Positions 1 through 12,493 of a DNA stretch of 64,000 bases are shown here, one piece after another. The notes under the pieces are model-generated. The model did not search any database. It had not been told where the DNA came from and was given only the letters and a program-made list of their open reading frames with translations. The stretch spans positions 966,543 through 1,030,542 of the forward strand of contig CM074814.1 of assembly GCA_037447605.1 (NCBI GenBank), written 5' to 3'. Source of the stretch: Zygnema circumcarinatum (lineage: Eukaryota > Streptophyta > Zygnematophyceae > Zygnematales > Zygnemataceae). A program made the position numbers and the translations under genes. Numbering within the stretch: position 1 is the stretch's first letter; each line of letters begins with the position of its first letter.

Positions 1-1984
1 AGAGGGGAGAGGGGCGAGGGGAGATGGGAGAGGGGAGAGGGAGTGTGAGAGAGTGAGAGGTAGCGGGAAAAAATGCGGGAACAGAGAGGGAGCCTGCCAA
101 ATTCTGAAGTCGAAACTTGATTGGGCGTTCTCGCCCTCTCTCATTTGCACTCGCGTGGCGCCCTATTTTGCAGATGTGACGGGGTGGAGTTCAGGCCTTT
201 GAGGCGTGTGCAGGACTGGGGGACTTCTGCATCCGTCAGCGCAGCGGGCAGCCACCGAATGGGCGCCCCTTGACGTGTTCGCAATCGGTCAGTCGGGGCC
301 GGTGCTCTCTCCGCCCGCGCGCTTCAGTTTGCGGAGTGACACCGGTGACGGTGTCGAGGAGGCGAATGGCCGGCGGCAATTGCATGGTGGTTTGGTTGTG
401 CACATTGGGAAGATCGTCCGTACGGTATGTGTTGGGTAAGGACTTGAGGTGTTTCCCATTGACAGCTACAATTCCAGAATTTCGCAACAACGTGCTATGC
501 AGGTAAAGAAAGGGAATTGGGATTGACTTCACCATGGCGAGGCCGTGAAAGATTCATGGAAAAATCCAACATGGAGAACCAAGAGGAACCGGTCACAAAA
601 GACCCAAAAATGAATAAAGGGAAAGCTGCGAGCTGAAAGCTACAAGGTTAGGTGTTGTATGGAGTATTTGGTGATGTAATCCTTCGGCTTGAGGGGGGAA
701 ACATCAGACACTGTTAGCGTAACACGGTTTCAAAATCGTGATTAATGTAATGTTAATTACAAAAATAATAATAATTATAATGTTAATTATTATTAATATT
801 AATGTAAATTTTAATGTAATGTAATGTTATATTATGCGTGTTGTCAACACCCGATGTTGAGGCACGCTCGCTTAACGTGAAGGTATGTTTCAAATCACTT
901 CGATCCTGAGGAGATTCCGAAACGGAGGCAAGAAATGGCTCCATTAAAACAAATGACGATGTCCAAACGGGGCACAGAAAAGTCCTCTTCACGGGCAAAC
1001 GACCCTCGCACCAAACTGAACGAAAGAAAGAAACGAGGAACCACGAAACCACTCAAAGCAGTATGCAACGAAACAAAACAAAACCAAATTAAACTTTAAA
1101 AAAACTGAAACAATCAGTGGGGGACGAGTGACCGAGGAGCAACGGCGAGGTGGTGTTTCGGATGGAGTTGAAGGTTATCTTTGGGCCGGACTTGTAGTAA
1201 CTATGGAGGGGGGCTGCACGCTTTTCAACCCTAAAGTGTCCTTTACACCGCGATACATTCATGGGGATACTCAAATGTCATCATGTGCCCAACCCGTATG
1301 GCTAAACCTCCATCATGGCCTTGAGGACCTTCGCCGGTTCCTCTGTGCAACGGAGGCACAGGATTCAGATTTACCAGAGAAACCCTAAAATCCCAAAAAT
1401 GAAGCATCTGCAAATTCTCACGCACATTTAGTTGCAACTAGTCGCTTCCTTTAAAATGAAGGGAAGCAGCATTGGCACTGCAGGGCCTAAATCGATGGCC
1501 TTGCGACATTCGTCTTCCTAGTCAACTTCTGTATACTTCACCACTTATTCGACTATCTTATCCGTCATATCAGGATCCAAACTTTCCAGCAGTCCCACCC
1601 ATTCAAGCACTCTTAGTTTTTAGTTTTTCTTTACTATTCATATGTGAGTAGCGTACGTCATCATCTTCACGCATGAGAATTCTCGCTCCGCAACTAACAA
1701 GGATTCACATGAATGTTACTACTGCAACTTGCCATCCCATGAGAATGTTTAAACATAAGCATCCATGAAATCCCATAAACGACATGCCCTACTACACAGA
1801 CCTGCACTCACCTCACTCACTCCCTTGCTTCCATGCAAAGAACGGCTTCTCACTTTATTTTTTAAGAATGAATGAGGCCAAAATTGTGACAGCCAAGCCA
1901 AGCGCCGCCTACATAGAATATTCGCCTACAACTTCCTCACCTTCCCCCCACCCCCTTGCCCCCCCCCCCCCCCCTTGGAGCTGC
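1..1984. other. Gene-poor left flank, downstream of the ATAD3-type gene
   Basis: No exon chain with recognisable protein similarity was found here. The first 60 bases are GA-rich simple sequence. An AT-rich stretch lies around 730-835. One copy of a dispersed repeat sits at about 519-604 (separate entry). A pyrimidine tract with a long C run at about 1960-1975 lies just beyond the stop codon of the minus-strand ATPase gene and is probably in its 3' untranslated region. Short open frames occur on both strands but show no family motifs. Confidence 0.6.
519..604 (+). repeat. Dispersed repeat, copy A
   Basis: This stretch aligns by eye with 47465-47551 on the same strand and, inverted, with about 51695-51789. 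Shared blocks are the word ATGGCGAGGCC, then TGAAAG, then AACATGG.GAACCA.GAGGAA, then GGTC...AAA.GA. Identity with copy B looks to be roughly three quarters over 85 bases, with small indels. The origin is unknown; it may be a remnant of a mobile element or of a duplicated gene. Confidence 0.6.
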
Positions 1985-4900
1985 TCATCCTCCCCCCTTA
2001 GCCGCCAAACTCCTTCTTTGGCTGTGCTCAGCCACCTTGTAATCCACCACTTGTGAGAAAAGCTCCGCCGTGAGAACGCTTTCCTTACTGCCATAAACCG
2101 CCGCTTGTACGCTCGCCATAAGCTTAGCAATTTCTCGCCCCGAAAAATCCTCCATAGCTCCGGCAGCCCCCTCCAAGACTTCCTCCGTAATGCCCCTAAT
2201 CTCTATGCTTGCCTCCTGCTTCCTGCCTCCCCTCAGCAGCTGCTTCCACCACGTGGTTTCCCCCTGCCCTGCTTGAACTATGTACTTTTGAAGGTACAGT
2301 TTCAGCAATTCCAAGCGTTCGGCTTTTCCAGGCAGAGGAAACTCAAGGACTTCATCGATCCGGTCAGTGACGGCTGCATCTAAATCGGAGGGACGGTTTG
2401 TGGCCAACACCAACACCACATCGCGGGACTGATCGCCTGTACGGAAGAGGAGAGCATTCAGAGCACTCCGTTGGGCTTCACTCATAGTGATTTTATTTCG
2501 CCTGCATCAGCCATCCCGCCAGAAATTCCACCCTTAGAGTATATCTGTACCAGATCGAGTTCTGTTTACTTCAAAGAAACAGAAAAGGAAGGCTAAGGGA
2601 GGTTTACACTGGTCAGCCCTTTTGGGGCGAAATAGCTTTATTTTAAAATTGTCTGTTGAAAAAGAGAGTTTTGAGTAACCCAACATCTAGCATGAAAATT
2701 ACTCCACAATTTCTCCAGACAAGTGCTCTCACTCTGTCAGAAATGCGTCCGCTTCATCAATGAACAGAAGCAGCCCTTTTCTCGTTTTCCCCGCCCAATC
2801 AAAAAGTTGATGAATTTTTGTTACTGCCTGAGCGCCAAGTGGCGCCACGTCACCCCCTGTCATTAGCGCATATTCCAAGCCCTGCCCCCCTCCCCCCCAC
2901 CTCAAAGAAACCACTCAGAATCAAACTTTATCTTCCAAAAAACCACCCTCCTGCTTTGCTTTGAATGGACTACCAACCGATTCATTCGCACAATTCTTTC
3001 GCCATGAACCAGCAGCGACTTATCATCATAACATCGTCCTTTGCCACGTAATGAAACCACCCCCATGCAAATTCCTTGCAAGCAGCTTCAACACAAATAG
3101 CCCCTTATTTCCCCTCTCCCCTCTCCACTCACCGAATGCCTTGCAAGCTCCTTTGCAGCCATAGTTTTCCCTGTTCCAGGAGGGCCGTAAAACAGCATAT
3201 TCCGAAAGGGGGCTCCATGCTTTTTGGTGTTCGCAGTTGCGGCTGCCAACTGAGAGATCCGTGTGTTCAGTTTCGGGTGCAGGACCACCTCTCCCAGCCC
3301 CTTCCCCTTCCTCAAAAGGGCATTAGAGTTTTCAGCAGATGCTCCGTTTGCTGGGCTCTCTCCCCCTCCTGTGAACTTACTCCTCTGGAAAATTCGAGAC
3401 CACGGATAAGAGCCCCTGGAAGACTCGCGAACTAAAGAGGGTTGCCCGAGAATTCGGTCCACATAGCCCCACACAACTTTCGCTCCCTCCCTGCACTCAC
3501 CCATCTCTCACAGGATACTTCAATAAGCACACTATTACTAGGTTTTTGGCTTTATTTTCTTCAGTTTATACTCGTTTTCATAGCGATATTATGTTGTGAG
3601 TGGAAAGGGCGTGTGCGATGTTTGGTGGTTTGTGATCTCACACAGACAGTCTGCTGTAGGCTGATTCTGTCTGGTGAATGTTTTGTTTTTATTCATCATA
3701 TAGTTTTGGTCTTTTGGAGATAAAAGTCAGAAGCTTTTCACCTTGTGGTGTACACTCCCGCTGCAAGAGCCGTCACCCCTCCCACTGCCACCACCAGCTT
3801 GTTCTGATCGGTCAGAAGTGCTCGCAAACCACCTGCAACAGAGTTCACAAGTTCACTTTCACATTAGAGCTCTGCCTCAACATGCCATAAACCTCCGCCT
3901 GTTTCCAGAAACCCATCAACTTGTTTCCCCAGTTGCACAGCAAAGGTGTAGCCTGTACACGATCAGATCATATTGAACAGCAAATTCCATGGAGGCTTGT
4001 ATTCATACCCATCTACTTGCACATGCCTTCCAACAAGAGCTCGTTGTTTGAATGACCCCAAACAACAAACCACTAGAGGTTTCATCTAGAAGCCCATGTA
4101 TACCATCCCTCCTCAGCAATCCCCTCTCCCAGCCCCCATACTAATGCAGCAGTATCTCCACCCTGCTTCACGGTCCCTTCCCCCCTCACCTCCGATATGA
4201 CCAAACGTCGTATTGATCGCTGCCACCCATTTCTCCGTCTCCGCATTTGCTCTCTCCAGAAGCATCCTCCTGTTCACATCTTCACTCAGCTTCGCCTCGT
4301 GGGCGCGAGCTTCAGCCTCTGCCAGCGCCTTCACTCTCAGGGTCTCTCTCTCTATCTCCGCCCTCTCTACCTCCGTCTGCCGCTTCTGCTGTTGCACTAA
4401 CTCCTCTGTTGTGCGCCGAATCTGCTCCTGCCGGACCTGCGACTCCTCCTGCATCTTCACGAGCTCCGCATTTCGAGCCCTCTGAGCCTCATGCTCTGCC
4501 TGCCCCAAACACCCTCACGTATTAAAAACAGCAAATAAAGGGTCACAAGATCATGCAAGAGATTCCAGAATGCACAGTTCTACTTCCAACGCATAGCTTG
4601 CAGACATTTTTTAAGGAGTTAAAGACATGAAAGCATCACAGTTTGCAATTTACATGTTCCCATTCGAGAGGAGGGCCACACCTGCATGCGTTTCCTTGCA
4701 AGTTCATCCTCGTATCGCGCCAGTTGTGCTTTCACCTGGGCAGCCTGCTGCTGATTTTTCCGCTGCTCTTCATAAATCACCCTTTGCCTCTCCTGCACAA
4801 CAACAAGTTACAAAGGTTCACAGTGAAATGGAGAGCAAAATAACTTAATATGCCTGGAATGCCCGGATTCGACTGAAGGGCGAGAAAAGTTATCAAACAA

Positions 4901-6122
4901 GACAGTCAAAAAGCTTCTGTAGAACAAACAATAAACCAAAAAAAAACGATAATTTTTTTTTCCTCTTTCGAAGCAAAGCTGTTTTGGCTTGCTTACAAAG
5001 CAAAAAGCATGAAGCAGAAAGTGATGGCTGTACTGTTTCATGCTGTGCTTGCAGGGCTTGGAATTGGCTCGAGCGGGCCTTCTCCTCCGCCTGGCGGGTC
5101 TCCTCCTGCTTCTTCATCACCTCGAACACCTGCAGCCATTACAAAAGCATATAATTTAAACAATTAAGAGTAGCAACGAAAAAAATCTCAAATGGGTCTT
5201 CTCCATTTTCATAAATTTCCTCTGGGTCAGTTCTAAAACCAGAAAACGCACATGGGTCTGATGTAATTTTACAAAATACATAGGGGTCAACTCTAATTTC
5301 GTACGTGTTTGGATGCTGAATGAAGAGACGCTGCATGCATAAGCGCAATTCAGTTCAGAAAAAAAAATCAAGTTTCTCGGGATGGTAAGACTTAAGATTG
5401 TGAAAATGAAGGTCCACCAAAAGGAGGGATCTACGAACTACAGCGGATTCAAGTTATTGAATAGCACACATATTAAGGATAAACTTAAAATAGAAAGAAA
5501 AACTGGTAACTAGGTTAATTGTAGCTTCTCAGAGTGCTATACGATGCTTTGAGCACTGCCACAAGCTTAAACCCTCGTCGTGGAAACGCGGCTTTCAAAC
5601 AGAATCAACTAAATTCAGAACCAGAAAAAAAATTAAGACCGCGGATTTAAATATCTTTGCCCTTCTCAGCCAAGTCCATCTTGAAAAGCAAACTCAGGAA
5701 AAATCTCAAAATATGCCCTGCGAAAATCCGAGCATCCGATCCCCTCCACCCCCTCCACCTGCATCAGACGCTCCCATACCCTAAACAAATAACCCTAATC
5801 TCACCCGCTTTGCATGCGCCGATGAGTTTATCTCCCGAAGGGCGCGCGCTCCTCTCTCCAAAGCCTCCGGATCGAACCCTGCGGCTGTCGTCCGAGGATT
5901 GTCATTGCGAGAAGCTCCCTCCCTCTCTCTCTCTTTCTCTCTCTCCCTCTCCCTCTCCCTCTCCTTCTCCCTCTCCACTCCGCCTGCTGCCGCAGAACCA
6001 TCCTCAGCCTTCTCCGCTGCGCGCGCCTGCGCGAGTCCGAAGCCGAGCAGAAGGGGCGACGAGGCGAGGACGAGGGCGGCTGTCGCAGAATTCACCGCTT
6101 TGAAAGAAGAGCGCAGAGCCAT
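1985..6122 (-). CDS. ATAD3: ATAD3-type mitochondrial AAA+ ATPase
   Basis: Eight exons join into a 649-residue protein: 6122-5805, 5129-5034, 4792-4682, 4499-4190, 3832-3742, 3490-3133, 2881-2733, 2501-1985. All junctions are GT-AG and the frame closes at TGA. In order: a hydrophobic N terminus ([12 protein letters not shown] start); a charged low-complexity stretch; the family motif [13 protein letters not shown]; a long coiled coil with [11 protein letters not shown]; a membrane segment in [16 protein letters not shown]; Walker A GPPGTGKT (residues 411-418); Walker [12 protein letters not shown] (about 465-475); and the [14 protein letters not shown] region. ATAD3 proteins sit in the mitochondrial inner membrane and act in nucleoid and membrane organisation (family knowledge). 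The length matches plant homologues at about 630 residues. The (CT)n tract in exon 1 codes for alternating Glu and Arg and is the only odd segment. Confidence 0.95.
5193..5310. repeat. Degenerate ~30-bp tandem repeat in the first ATAD3 intron
   Basis: Four blocks begin with (A)TGGGTC or GGGGTC at about 30-base spacing inside the intron between exons 1 and 2 of the ATAD3-type gene. Between the starts are AT-rich stretches that share pieces such as TCTAA and AAAA. Similarity between units is low outside the GGGTC core. Confidence 0.4.
5912..5988. repeat. CT-rich microsatellite inside ATAD3 exon 1
   Basis: A CTCTCC/CTCT tract lies inside coding sequence. On the minus strand it encodes an alternating Glu/Arg/Lys stretch of about 25 residues between the N-terminal hydrophobic segment and the conserved FDPEALERG motif. 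It keeps frame, so length changes of three or six bases would be tolerated. Confidence 0.85.
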
Positions 6123-7076
6123 GGCGGGCGGCCCGAAGGCGGGAGGCTGCCCTCGCCGCTCTAGAGAGGGAGAGAGAGAGGGAGGGAGGGAGGGAGGGAG
6201 GAAGGGACAGCTCGCTGTTGCGGGGGTCGGTTGGGCTGTCGGTGGAGTTCGGGGTTCAGTGTGAACGAAGGGAAGGGTTGGCCTCGCCAAGAGGTGGGGT
6301 TGGAACCATGAGAGCTTGACATTGGGAAATTGGGGAAGTCGCGATGGGCACCGCCATGCGCTAGAGCATGTTGTTGTTGGAGCAAGATATTTGTGCATGA
6401 ACAATTTAAAGAACCATCTTACAAAGTAAGATTTCTCGCGCATGGGTCTCACACTCACAAATCGCGGACAGACGAGACTAGCAAAGGGTCTCATTCAGTT
6501 TGGGAGAAAACAGCGCATGGGCCGACATGGGCCGGATTGCAGTACCATGTCATGGAATTTCAGAGCTGGTTTCATGAATGTTGTGACCATGACAGACCCC
6601 TTTTTTTCTTTTGTTTTTACCAAAAAAGGGGGAGAAATAAAACAACAAGTTGGGGGAGGGGGGGAAAAACTAAGCATGTCCTGAAATTTGCTTGGACTCT
6701 GCTGCTCCACTCTCTGCCCCTAATTTCCAAATGCTACTATTCACAGCGTGCTGCCGTTCCATGTGTCTCCATGTTCCGTTTCCCTGAACGCACACGAACA
6801 GCAGCAGACTTCACGCAGCCTTCCTTCCCTCTTTTCGCTGCACTTAAATCTCGAAATTTCTTGCCTGAATGCCCTCTCCCCCCCTCCAAAAAAATGCGCA
6901 TTTTCTGCCTCACTTCGTTTCCTGAATCCTCTCCTGATTTCTAGAACCTGTCTCTTCCTAAGCCATCATCTCCTCCCATTCTTTCTTAACTTAAAAGTGA
7001 CCTAAAGAGTAACAACATCACAATCCAATCGAATGAAAAGAGCATAAGGATGCAACCCTCTCCCCCCCCCTCCCCC
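6123..7076. other. Spacer between the ATAD3-type and fucosyltransferase genes
   Basis: This holds the 5' leader and promoter of the ATAD3-type gene and the 3' end of the fucosyltransferase gene, both transcribed leftward. A GGGA-rich tract lies at about 6165-6205. Open frames here have no recognisable motifs. Confidence 0.6.
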
Positions 7077-10000
7077 CTACAAGAAGATGACTTCCAGCCT
7101 TGGGCAGGGAGTGGCCTCCGTATATCGCTGCAGCTGATCGTCCGTACGGAAGGCTCCATGGCCCTGCAGGACCATGTCTTGGTTCGCAGAAACTGGATAG
7201 ATTCGAAATGCTCGGAGGTACACTGCTCCTGAAAGGGACTCGGGGCGGTAATCTGCCCATATGGGTTTGTGCCTCTTCGCTTTGAACAAGCGATATACCG
7301 ACTTCACAAGAGTCATCACTGTGAGCTCAGAAGATCTGCAGAACACATGATATCAATCAACATCACAGAAGCATGGATGAAAAGCCTTAAAGGAAAGGGA
7401 AAAGTGTAGGCTTCTGCAGACTCAGCCCTTTGTAGGGTGAGTAGAGAGGTTTCTGGGAGACTGTTACCTCAAGAAGAGAGGGAGGAACTTGAACCGCCCT
7501 CTTTCTCTCACAAAAATATGGTACACAGTTTGGTTGCGCTCCTTCTCGAAGCATCGACAAGGGCGGTGCTGCTGCGATTCCATGGCGCCTGCTATCTGCC
7601 AATCAGGCAGCAGCCCTCCCTCTCTCACATGCTCAGCATCACTCCATCGCCTCTCCCTTCCTGTTCTCATAGAAGCACTATCTGGCAGGAGATAGATTCA
7701 TTGGAAGGATACTTAAGTTGAAGGTACTATAGGACTGTGAATAGGAGAGAAAAGGGAGGGTGGGGGGGCAAAAGCGGATATGGGTTTCTTCAACTTTAAA
7801 GAGAAACAAGTGTGCATTAGAACCCCAAAGAAAAAACGATCTCAAGATTGCCATTCTATGAAGACAAACCACTCGCAAGCCTCCACAATACAGAAAAGAT
7901 CGTGCGCATTTTTGCTTATACGGAGTGCGCAATCAGATTCTGAGTGATGCTGCTGCTGCTGCTCTCACTCTTGTTGCCACGTGTATGCAGAGCCTGCATT
8001 CACTCCGCACCACCGGCATGTCGAGGAGAGCGAGGAATGCATCCGCTGGCCAGTCATCCTTCCATCGCAACATTTCGGTGTATGCCTCCTCCACTCGGAG
8101 AAGGTAAGAGGCCCACTTCACGGTCTTCTTCACATCGTCCATTTTGGCCACCTGTCGGCGCAGAGAGAGGAAAAAGGTTCGCCGATTGGCTGAAGGTCTG
8201 AGCTTAAGGAGAGATTAAGGAGTTGGAGGTGTTGTGGGTAGGAAGGGTGAGGGGTACGTACCTTCAAGCAGGCGTTGTCCGCGGGGAGAAACTTGAGATT
8301 GTTGGCGAATGTGGAGACAATGATGGGAATTGTGCCTCCTGCCAATGACATCCAGTAATCCGGTGACATGTAACCCTGCACCAGAAAATTGCCCATTGAA
8401 TAAGAGAAAATAAGAGGAAAAGGCCTGGGGAGGGGTGGGAAGAGGGGGGGGGGGGAAACCAGAAACCCATTTTTCTACATGAAATGTCCTGACGAAATCT
8501 TTGTCGACACAATACTCTCAATACTCTCTACTCTTATGTTTTCATCGACCCACTCGGCCATGTGATGTGTTGCTGCTCAAAGGAGCCCAATCAGATTAGC
8601 TGCATTCATTTTAGGCACATCCCTTGCCAGGTTGAGCCTTCCGCTCACCACTTCCGCATAGTCCTCAAATATGAGCGCAAACTTATACCGCGCAATCATT
8701 TCTTGGGGCCTTGAAAGTGCGCTCCGGTTGTACAGACACTTCCCAAACACGTCCATCTTGAACCCTTCTTTCCAGAACTCTCGAATCACATTGTATCTAT
8801 AAATGTCAACAGCCATCCACTCCCATCTAAATTTTATTAGTCTGCCGACATGCTTTTCAAAATAAAGCATCTCACACGGTAAGCTATTCAATTTTTTTTT
8901 GAGCGTTCAGTCCCTTCACTTCCACAATTTACAACTGCCCCCTTCCTGCATTCCCCTCTATCGATCTTTACCTCTGTTCAAGCACTTGGCATTTATCATT
9001 AACAAGTGCTACTGCAGAAGCTGGTGCCGTTTTGGCCCCAACAGGATTCATGAAGTGATAATCGGTCCATGTCGGATGGCCTGCCCTCCCTCCGTTGAAA
9101 CCACGAGTTGCAAGTTCTTGCTGTCAACATGGTTCACAGTAAACTAATCAACTCATTCTCTGAGGCTGCTGATATGTTGACAAGATCGCTTGCAGAATAA
9201 ACAGGAAGAGTCTTGAACAGAGGGACTATTCAACGAAAGATAAACTCCCGTTGGGAGACAAAGAGATGAAGGGAGAGCGAAGGGAGAGCGAAGGGAGAGC
9301 GGAGAGTGGAGGGGGAGAGAGAAGCTTCCTCTTGCAAGGAATGAGAGGCGCCCACCTATGGGAATATCCGAGTCTAATCTTAACCCCATGGTCACAACTT
9401 TGGAGTTGTTTCCCTCAGGGAGAGCGTCCTCCGGGCTCTTTAAAGTCACGACTTCATACAAGCATTTTGGGTCCTCCCCAGTCGTATCGGCGTCACAATT
9501 GCCGTCTGAAAAAATGCAAAATTTTAACACTTCATATCCTTTATGGATCAAAATGTATCTCAGACGAGATCCTAACCTTGATGTTCACCAATTAGCTTTT
9601 GAATCAAGTTCTTTCCCGGCTTAGATGGGATAGATCGATCGCCTATTGTCCTTATGCTTTGCTTGATCCATGTAACTTTGAACCAAAATAGCCAACTACA
9701 TGACTACACATTCAGTCGTCGTTTCACAAAACCAAGCTGAGGAAAAATCTAATCCCCCTTTTTCTTATTTACAAAAAGACCCACATTTCGCTCGCATCCT
9801 GAGCGAGCTCGTCCCAAGTCACTGAATTTATGGCAAGAAACTGCCTTAAAAAAAAAAAAAAAAAACTTCACAACAGCCTGATGACTGAATCATACTCTCA
9901 CCTGCGACATGCTTCTCCCAAACGCATCCGACCCCGCATCCGCCATGCACTTTGTCATTCCGTGACAAAACCCTAACGGGGAGTTCAGCAAAATTTCTCT

Positions 10001-10292
10001 CGTCCTTAACTTCGTCTTCCCTTGTCAGCCAGTCTTCACACGTGAGATCATCCACCGGCTCTCGCAGCTCCGATGTCCACATAGGCGTGAAGGCCTCGAA
10101 CTCCCCCTTGCTCCGTTCTCGGGTCGGAGATTCCCCGTAGAAGAACAAGATATTAATTAAAACGAGCAATAGGAAAACACCCAAAAGACCGTTCTGCCCA
10201 TATCGCAAGCATTGGAAGAGAATGTTCGGCCGCCTCTGCGGAAGGACCGGCCGCACTGTTCGGGAGGGCCGCCGCACCTTAAGCGGAAGCAT
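7077..10292 (-). CDS. Glycoprotein core alpha-1,3-fucosyltransferase (FUT11/12-like, GT10)
   Basis: Eight exons give a 493-residue type II Golgi protein: 10292-9902, 9505-9356, 9080-8972, 8796-8649, 8375-8262, 8151-7969, 7595-7468, 7335-7077. A membrane anchor (GVFLLLVLINILFFYG, about residues 38-53) follows a basic tail. Then come the FucTA stem motif DDLTCEDWLTREDEV, the ...DSDIPIG and DYHFMNPV...KT segments, ALLDMPVVRSECRLC, YHIFVRERGRFKF and a C-terminal domain ending CPRLEVIFL. The family transfers fucose from GDP-fucose to the innermost GlcNAc of N-glycans. The donor-binding motif, normally YVTEKFFQSL, reads YMSPDYWMSL here, so the usual Glu and Lys are missing although flanking sequence fits. 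Activity is therefore uncertain. A telo-box (AAACCCTAA on +) lies about 35 bases upstream of the start. Confidence 0.88.
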
Positions 10293-10859
10293 ATTCAGTA
10301 AATTTTAAATCCTAAGGCTTGGATGCAAACCCTAAGGCTGCAGATTTGAGGTGCTATAACCTATCCTTACAAAACCAATTTCACGTGACAACAACGCAGA
10401 GCCCTTCTGACGTAAACCCTAATCGGCGAAGCTCAACGAAAAGGAAATTAAAGCGAAGGCCATTGCTTCATTCTATATTTCCGCGTGGTCAGAAGCTTCC
10501 CCTTTTTTCTTCTTCGTCAGCTGCAGCGCAGCAGCCCCTCGGCGCTCTGTCAGCCATGGCGGGCCTTCAGGGAGGGAGGACAGCAGCTGCTCCCGCAGAG
10601 CGCGAGTGGGGTCCGTACATATCGTGTATCGTATCGTATCGTAAGCTTCCGTGTCGTATCCAGTACGCGAGATACAATATCAATATATATATTTGGATAT
10701 ATTGTAGGTATTGTTATATCGAAGTAGATCGTCACGTATCGTATTGGGTAGATATCGGAAGACTGCGAGTGACTGCGGGGGGGCCGGCTAGAGCTGGGGG
10801 AGGGTGAGGTAGGGAGAGGGAGAAATGGAAGGGAGAGGACGAGGGAGATGGGAGTGGGA

Positions 10860-10906
10860 GGGTGGGGAGAGGGAGAGGGAGAGGGAGAGGGAGAGGGAGA
10901 GGGATG
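10860..10906. repeat. (GGGAGA)n microsatellite
   Basis: About seven uninterrupted GAGAGG hexamers lie within a longer GA-rich tract (10795-10950) upstream of the fucosyltransferase gene. Confidence 0.85.
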
Positions 10907-12427
10907 GGAGAAGTCGCGAGTGGAAGAGAATGGGAGAGGGAACTGAGAAAGGAGGCCAGACTGAAAGGGAGGGAGGCAGTGAGGTGTGAGTGAGAGTTAA
11001 AGTTATAGACTCGGAGGATAAGGGAAGGAGAGCCCCCATGGAGGGGGGCGATGCCGGCTCACAGGCCGCTGCTTGCTGGTTGATTGCTTGTGATTAGAGC
11101 ACGGCCGTCTGGCTGGCTGGCAGGCTGCGAGTCTGCTGCCGTAGAGGGGCCGATTGGAGCTGGAAAAGAGAGGAGTAAGAGATTGCCAGTGCCAAAAGGC
11201 TTTTGGTAAGAAAGTAGGGAGCAATCCCTTCCCGGTTCCTATTTTCTCCCCTGCTCTCTTCTTCTCTCTGTCTCTCGCTCTCTCTCTCTCTCTCTCCTCT
11301 TTCTCTCTCTCTCCAAATCACAAGCTGAGCCTCTTGATTGATATTCCTGCAGCATATCGGGACCTGACAGCTTCGTGTCGGGCGAGTGTTCATTTCTCGG
11401 GGAATCAACTTATTAACGTGCTTCCAGAATTGTCTCACTTGACCATCGAAAGCACAAAAAGATTTGAAAAATAATCTTCTATGATTTCATCTTAAGGTTG
11501 GACGGACTTTACAGGACTTCGGGACATGCAAAAGTAAGACAGTCCCAGAAAAAGGGAGGCACAAAAAGCATATTATACCACATAGCACCCAGTACAAGAA
11601 ACAACAAAAAAATAAGTGGCCTGCCTCCTTTATTCAATTACATTATTCCTTTGTAGCGCCACAGTAATCGCTGCTGTGTGCCCGCACTCCTCCTGACAGT
11701 GCCCCTATCGACACCAGAAGGTGCAAATATTGTGTACAAAGAGAATTCGGTCTACAGTTGACCTTCTCCCGCACCTCCTTTCTCTACGCCGAGGTGCTTC
11801 ACCCGGTGATTTATTCCAGCTGGAATTCAGCCTTTATTTCTTGATCAGTGGCTGCATGCAGCCTTCACCCAGAACTTTCAGGATGCTTTCGAAAAAGTTG
11901 CTTCTTGCTGCTGCTGCTTTCGTAACATTGCTTGGACTCTACAAAGAGCTGCACATCAGATGTACAAATGTTGACTGAAGGTGTTCCGCCTCCACTGACA
12001 GTGAGCGCCTCCCTACAACGCTGACACTGCCGAACTTTGACGTCACGAAGGAAACTTCACTTGAGTCGATTCCTGCACAAGAAAAAAAGCATATCGACCC
12101 ATCAGGATACTTTTCAATTATTGAAATGAACTTCAGAAAAACTGAAAGAAATAATAAACGGTGAAAGATTCAAACATTGAACAACGATATTTTCCCGCAT
12201 CGGCGTCAACAGAAAGAGATAACTGCACTACAATGATCTGCATCATTGCTCCTTGTATCACTGCGCGTTGTGGACTCAAAATACAGCTTGTACTTTGAAA
12301 ATTTGTTGGAGGCTCTGCTTGGCCTTTCAAAACTGGTTTCAATAAACCGTTCCCAACTACTATCGACTGTTTTTTTACTCGAGTAGCTACAGTGAGGCGG
12401 AGCTTATTGCGTTCAGTAGCTTGCTGC

Positions 12428-12493
12428 TATAGGAGGAGGAAGAGGAGGAGGAGGAGAAGGAGGAGGAGGAGTAGGAGGAGGAGGAGGAGGCAG
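12428..12493. repeat. (GGA)n microsatellite
   Basis: A GGA/AGG trinucleotide array with a few interruptions lies downstream of the cyclin stop codon. A second GGA array of the same motif lies inside the cyclin coding region at about 12866-12900. Confidence 0.85.

Noticed and set aside
236-535. Minus-strand 99-residue frame near the left edge
   Set aside because: No recognisable family, no splice context and it overlaps plus frames of similar length.
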